Source of the DNA: Acidobacteriota bacterium
GTDB taxonomy: Bacteria > Acidobacteriota > Terriglobia > Bryobacterales > Bryobacteraceae
Direction of reading: 5' to 3'
Length of the DNA stretch: 27,897 nt
Assembly (NCBI GenBank): GCA_003223065.1
Contig: QHXU01000001.1
Span: forward strand, 4,054-31,950
The notes beneath the pieces are model-generated. The model did not search any database. It saw only the letters and a list, made by a program, of their open reading frames with translations, and was not told the DNA's origin. Below, piece after piece: positions 24,823 to 27,897 of this stretch; within the stretch, counting starts at the first letter, position 1, and every line of letters starts with the position of its first letter. The translations under genes were made by a program, and so were the position numbers.

Positions 24823-27516
24823 ATGTCCTTGCCGAATCTGTGGCAGCGAATACGCAACACAGCTCGCGATAGGTCACCGGATGTGGAGTTCCAGGCCGAA
24901 ATAGAGGAACACGTCAGGCTACTCGCGGAACATTATCGCGGGCAAGGAATGACAGAGGAGGAAGCATGTCTGGCCGCTCGCCGCCAGTTTGGCAACCAGA
25001 CATTGATTCAGGAGGACCGGCGAGCCAAGAAGATCATACCGGTCATCGAAAGTTTGCAAGGCGATCTGGTTTACGCTGCGCGGATGCTCCGGAAGAATCC
25101 CGGTTTTGCGGTGGCGGCAGCAGTCACGCTGACCCTCGGAATCGGCGCCAATACGGCTATTTTTAGCGTCTGTAATGCGGTGCTCTTCAAACCTCTGCCA
25201 TTTTATGAGCCGGACCGCATTGTGATGCTCTGGGAACAGACCGCCACGGGGGCTGTAATGACCGTGGCGCCGGCGAACTTTGCTGATTGGCGGAACGAGA
25301 GCCGCTCGTTCAGTGAGATGGCGGCTCTGAACCCGAACTCCAGCTTCATCCTTCCTTCTCAGAATGAGACCGCGCGGTTGGCGGGGGCAGCTGTGTCCTC
25401 GAATTTCTTTTCGCTGTTGGGTGTTCGATTCGCCTTAGGACGCAACTTTCTTGCGGAGGAGGACCGGCCCGGCGCCAACCACGTGGCCATTCTGAGCTAC
25501 CGCGTTTGGCAGGAACGCTTCGGAGCGGACCGGGACATCATCGGGAGGCAAGTCAAGCTCAACGACACCAGTTATACGGTTACCGGCGTCCTGCCCGCGG
25601 ATTTCAGATTCGGTAGCAGCGCAGCCGATTTCCAGCCGCGTAACCAAGGCGTAGTAGATCAGTTCCTTGTTAACGCGCCAGGTGACCAGTTCGATATTTG
25701 GGCGCCGATCGCTCTCAATGCTGAGAAACTACAGCGCGGCACACATCCGTTGCGCGTGATCGCGAGGCTCAAGCCGGGTGTGCCATTAGCACAGGCGCAG
25801 GCGGAATTGAACGTGATCGCGACCCATCTTGCGCACCAGTATCCAGCGGACAACCGGGACAAAGGCATCGCGGCAGTCCCACTGAAAGAGCAAGCGACGG
25901 GCACCGTGCGGGTAGCGCTTCAAATGCTGCTGATCGCAGTCGGACTGGTGCTCCTGATCGCGTGCGCCAATGTCGCGAATCTCTTCCTAAGCCGGGCGGC
26001 TGCGCGTCGGAGTGAGATGGCAGTGCGGGTTGCGCTGGGCGCAGGCAGGGGTCGCATCGCACAGCAACTTCTGACGGAGAGCCTGTTGCTCGCAGGCATC
26101 GCCGGGACGGCGGGTTTCTTCCTGGCGCTGATTGTGATTTCGGTCCTGAGCCCCTACTTGCCCGCTGACTTGTCGCGGGCCGGCGGAGTCAGGCCAGACG
26201 CGCGAATCCTGGCATTTACGGCGTCGATTTCGGTCGCCTCCGGGATCGTCTTCGGATTGGGTCCGTTGTTTGGAACAGCCCGGGCGCAGGCGGGAGAATG
26301 GCTGAAGGCGAGCAATCGAGTCGCAGGCGGAGGCCAGTCGCTTTTGCGAAACGGGCTGGCAGTGGCACAGATCGCAATTGCACTGATCCTGCTGATTGGC
26401 ACTGGTCTCATGGTCAGGAGCTTTGTGAAGCTGATCCATGTGGCGCCAGGTTATCGTTCCGAGGGCGTCTTGACAGGGCGCCTGTCTCTGCCGAGATCCC
26501 GCTATCCGGATAATCATCAGATCGCCGTGTTCGAGCGGGGGCTGCTCGAGCAATTGGAGGGAAGCCCCGCCATACAATCGGCAGGATTCACGACGTATCT
26601 GCCGCTCAGCGGTTCAGACAACGGATGGGCCTTCTTGATCGAGGGTCGTCCTCCGCTCCCGACGGGGATCTTTAACTTCGCCAAGTACCGTCCCGTGAGC
26701 GCCGGTTATTTCGAAACTCTGGGAATTCCGATCTTGCGGGGACGGTCGTTTACGCGCGGTGACGAACGGGAAGGATCGCCATGGGTCGTGGTAATCAATG
26801 AGTCCATGGCGCGGAAATATTGGGGCGCGGAAGACCCGATCGGGCAGCGCCTGAGGTTTGGATCGGCCACGTGGCGCACGGTAATCGGAGTGGTTGGCGA
26901 TGTGCGGCATGAGGGACTGGGCGGCGAGATGAAGCCGGAGATGTACGTCCCGATGGAGCACGCGCCCAATGTAGAGAGCGGCCCAACGATTGTTGTGCGA
27001 ACGGCGCTCGATGCGGGTTCCGCCTCAGCCCAGCTTCGCGAATCGGTTTCGGCGGTGGATCGCACCATCCCGGTCGATCGGATCGAAACCATGGATCAGT
27101 TACTCTCGCGATCCGTAGCGCAACCGCGTTTCCGGACCGTTGTCCTGGCAGCATTTTCGATACTCGCGTTCGTAATGGCTTCGATTGGGGTTTACGGGGT
27201 GATCAATTACCTGGTCATTCAGCGCACGCGCGAATTCGGAATCCGCATGAGCATGGGCGCAACTCAAACCGATGTGCTGCGACTGGTGCTTCGCCGGGCG
27301 GCAGCGCTGATCGGCGCAGGCACGTTCTTGGGGGTGGCGGGGGCAGTGCTGCTGGTCCGTTTCATAACCAAACTACTGTTTCAGACAGCGCCGGTCGATC
27401 CGCTTACATTCGCGGCAGTGCCAGTGGTGCTCGCGATCGTAGCCCTGACGGCCAGTTATGTTCCCGCCCGCCGCGCGACGCGCGTCGATCCCATGATCGC
27501 TTTGCGATATGAGTGA
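24823..27516 (+). CDS. ADOP-type duplicated FtsX/MacB-like ABC permease
   Basis: 897 residues. An N-terminal cytoplasmic 'permease prefix' segment (about 1-80) with Glu-Glu-His-Val-Arg-Leu-Leu and Ala-Arg-Arg-Gln-Phe-Gly is followed by a membrane helix with Gly-Ile-Gly-Ala-Asn-Thr-Ala-Ile-Phe-Ser, a periplasmic MacB-type domain, an FtsX membrane block (about 365-435), a second periplasmic domain and a second FtsX block (about 765-895) with Arg-Thr-Arg-Glu-Phe-Gly-Ile-Arg. This is the 'acidobacterial duplicated orphan permease' pattern: two permease copies in one chain and no ATPase beside it. Such proteins are thought to be export-type (efflux or lipoprotein/peptide) mechanotransmission permeases, but their substrates are unknown. 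It is in one operon with padR. Confidence 0.95.
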   Translation: MSLPNLWQRIRNTARDRSPDVEFQAEIEEHVRLLAEHYRGQGMTEEEACLAARRQFGNQTLIQEDRRAKKIIPVIESLQGDLVYAARMLRKNPGFAVAAAVTLTLGIGANTAIFSVCNAVLFKPLPFYEPDRIVMLWEQTATGAVMTVAPANFADWRNESRSFSEMAALNPNSSFILPSQNETARLAGAAVSSNFFSLLGVRFALGRNFLAEEDRPGANHVAILSYRVWQERFGADRDIIGRQVKLNDTSYTVTGVLPADFRFGSSAADFQPRNQGVVDQFLVNAPGDQFDIWAPIALNAEKLQRGTHPLRVIARLKPGVPLAQAQAELNVIATHLAHQYPADNRDKGIAAVPLKEQATGTVRVALQMLLIAVGLVLLIACANVANLFLSRAAARRSEMAVRVALGAGRGRIAQQLLTESLLLAGIAGTAGFFLALIVISVLSPYLPADLSRAGGVRPDARILAFTASISVASGIVFGLGPLFGTARAQAGEWLKASNRVAGGGQSLLRNGLAVAQIAIALILLIGTGLMVRSFVKLIHVAPGYRSEGVLTGRLSLPRSRYPDNHQIAVFERGLLEQLEGSPAIQSAGFTTYLPLSGSDNGWAFLIEGRPPLPTGIFNFAKYRPVSAGYFETLGIPILRGRSFTRGDEREGSPWVVVINESMARKYWGAEDPIGQRLRFGSATWRTVIGVVGDVRHEGLGGEMKPEMYVPMEHAPNVESGPTIVVRTALDAGSASAQLRESVSAVDRTIPVDRIETMDQLLSRSVAQPRFRTVVLAAFSILAFVMASIGVYGVINYLVIQRTREFGIRMSMGATQTDVLRLVLRRAAALIGAGTFLGVAGAVLLVRFITKLLFQTAPVDPLTFAAVPVVLAIVALTASYVPARRATRVDPMIALRYE

Positions 27517-27620
27517 GGACCTCGCTCTGGCTGCATCACGCCGAGCGCATCTATCGGGCCGACGCGGCTGGTCCTCCCCGGCGGACGCGCCGCGGCTGCT
27601 AGACATGAATGTGCCGAGCC

Positions 27621-27763
27621 CGATTGTGGCTTTGGAGGACCGCAAAGAAAGGAATCGAGAAGCTCACCGGGCGCGTAAAGTGCGATGGAATCGAGGTCCT
27701 CATCATCGACCCCTGGCGGTTGTGGCTCGGAAGGACGAGAACAACGCCATGTTGCAGTGACTC
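27621..27763 (+). pseudogene. Frameshifted fragment resembling a RepA/AAA-type ATPase
   Basis: In one frame the stretch reads Lys-Lys-Gly-Ile-Glu-Lys-Leu-Thr-Gly then Gly-Ile-Glu-Val-Leu-Ile-Ile-Asp-Pro-Trp-Arg-Leu-Trp-Leu, and after a one-base shift the adjoining frame continues Lys-Asp-Glu-Asn-Asn-Ala-Met-Leu-Gln and stops. A hydrophobic strand ending in Ile-Asp-Pro followed by Glu-Asn-Asn is the Walker B neighbourhood of RepA/AAA_25 plasmid and phage ATPases. Only about 40 residues are left, without Walker A. I treat it as a mobile-element relic; chance similarity cannot be ruled out. Confidence 0.3.
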
Positions 27764-27764
27764 G

Positions 27765-27777
27765 TAAGTGTTTGAAG
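27765..27777. repeat. Short direct repeat, copy 1 (TAAGTGTTTGAAG)
   Basis: Matches copy 2 at 27864-27876 in 12 of 13 bases. The two copies flank the chimeric tRNA-like sequence at a spacing of 99 bases. Confidence 0.55.
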
Positions 27778-27780
27778 GAC

Positions 27781-27859
27781 TTGGTGAGGAAGGAATCGAA
27801 CCTTCAACCTACTGATTAAGAGTTTAGAAAACCGATCTCTCTCCCGCTCCTTCCAGCTA
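27781..27859 (-). pseudogene. Chimeric tRNA-like sequence: tRNA-Lys(CTT) 3' half joined to tRNA-Arg(TCT) 5' half
   Basis: On the minus strand the 3' half is an intact tRNA-Lys end: anticodon loop CTCTTAA (anticodon complement at 27818-27820), 3' anticodon strand TCAGT, a five-base T stem with TTCGATT loop (complement of 27789-27805), seven acceptor bases and discriminator A. The 5' half instead reads like a tRNA-Arg(TCT): AGCGGGAGAG, then GATCGGTTTTCTAAA. The two halves do not pair: the anticodon stem mismatches on both readings and no 5' acceptor strand complementary to CTCACCA exists. No CCA is encoded. It is therefore not a working tRNA. It is either a recombination or integration scar or, as it lies at the window edge, an assembly error. 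Confidence 0.6.
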
Positions 27860-27863
27860 ACGA

Positions 27864-27876
27864 TAAGTGTCTGAAG
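27864..27876. repeat. Short direct repeat, copy 2 (TAAGTGTCTGAAG)
   Basis: Matches copy 1 at 27765-27777 with one mismatch; the preceding bases CG also correspond with a one-base indel. It could be a shared tRNA-flanking sequence or an attachment-type duplication. The rest of the window (to 27897) is AT-rich with no feature seen. Confidence 0.55.
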
Positions 27877-27897
27877 TATTAATTTTATTGGTACTCT

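Noticed and set aside
27509..27760. 83-codon open frame after the ADOP permease
   Set aside because: It starts inside the permease gene, has no Shine-Dalgarno, and only its last ten codons look protein-like, where it joins the ATPase relic from another frame.
1..27897. CRISPR array, intact insertion sequence, rRNA, riboswitch
   Set aside because: No regularly spaced repeats, transposase, rRNA or recognisable riboswitch core was seen, including no preQ1 element before queC, which lies directly behind the MFS gene.

Overview
The window looks like a chromosomal stretch of an Acidobacteriota bacterium, most likely of the Solibacter/Bryobacter group. Three things point there: a secreted protein ending in a 'Solibacter uncharacterized C-terminal domain' (TIGR03437-like), a PadR regulator followed by a duplicated FtsX/MacB 'orphan' permease with no ATPase of its own, and a G+C-rich, densely packed gene layout. 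The first gene is cut by the left edge. The right edge falls in an AT-richer area with tRNA debris, so the window may be a complete metagenomic contig. This assignment is inference from family content; no ribosomal marker is present.

Left part (1-9070): a partial DsbD-type thiol:disulfide interchange protein is followed at once by a secreted M28 glutamate-carboxypeptidase-like metallopeptidase (both +). Convergent to them is a three-gene minus-strand operon: an OPT-family oligopeptide transporter, a polytopic GT-C-like membrane protein, and a membrane protein with a central spermidine-synthase-like domain.

Middle (9107-17563): a fosmidomycin-resistance-like MFS transporter overlaps queC, which overlaps queE (preQ0/queuosine synthesis). 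On the minus strand lie a choice-of-anchor/TIGR03437 secreted protein and mutY. mutY is divergent from uvrA, and the short region between them holds a long imperfect hairpin. A VIT/CCC1-type metal transporter follows uvrA after one base.

Right-middle (17564-23022, all minus): a GT39-like membrane glycosyltransferase, a very small Cys-rich secreted protein with a clear promoter and Shine-Dalgarno, a Tat-type PL22-like beta-propeller paired with a DUF3500 protein, a membrane-anchored M23 peptidase, and a small coiled-coil protein.

Right part (23154-end, plus): a methyltransferase carrying a signal peptide, an orphan ExbD, and a padR-ADOP permease operon with a perfect 12-bp inverted repeat spanning the promoter and start codon. 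The last ~280 bases hold a frameshifted fragment resembling a RepA/AAA ATPase and a chimeric tRNA-like sequence (3' half of tRNA-Lys(CTT) joined to 5' half of tRNA-Arg(TCT)) between two short direct repeats, which looks like the scar of an integrative element or an assembly junction.

Most of the window is ordinary housekeeping, envelope and secretion content. I found no CRISPR array, no intact insertion sequence, no rRNA and no clearly new multi-gene system. The most unusual items are the tRNA chimera, the padR operator, the small Cys-rich secreted protein and the queC/queE start arrangement.
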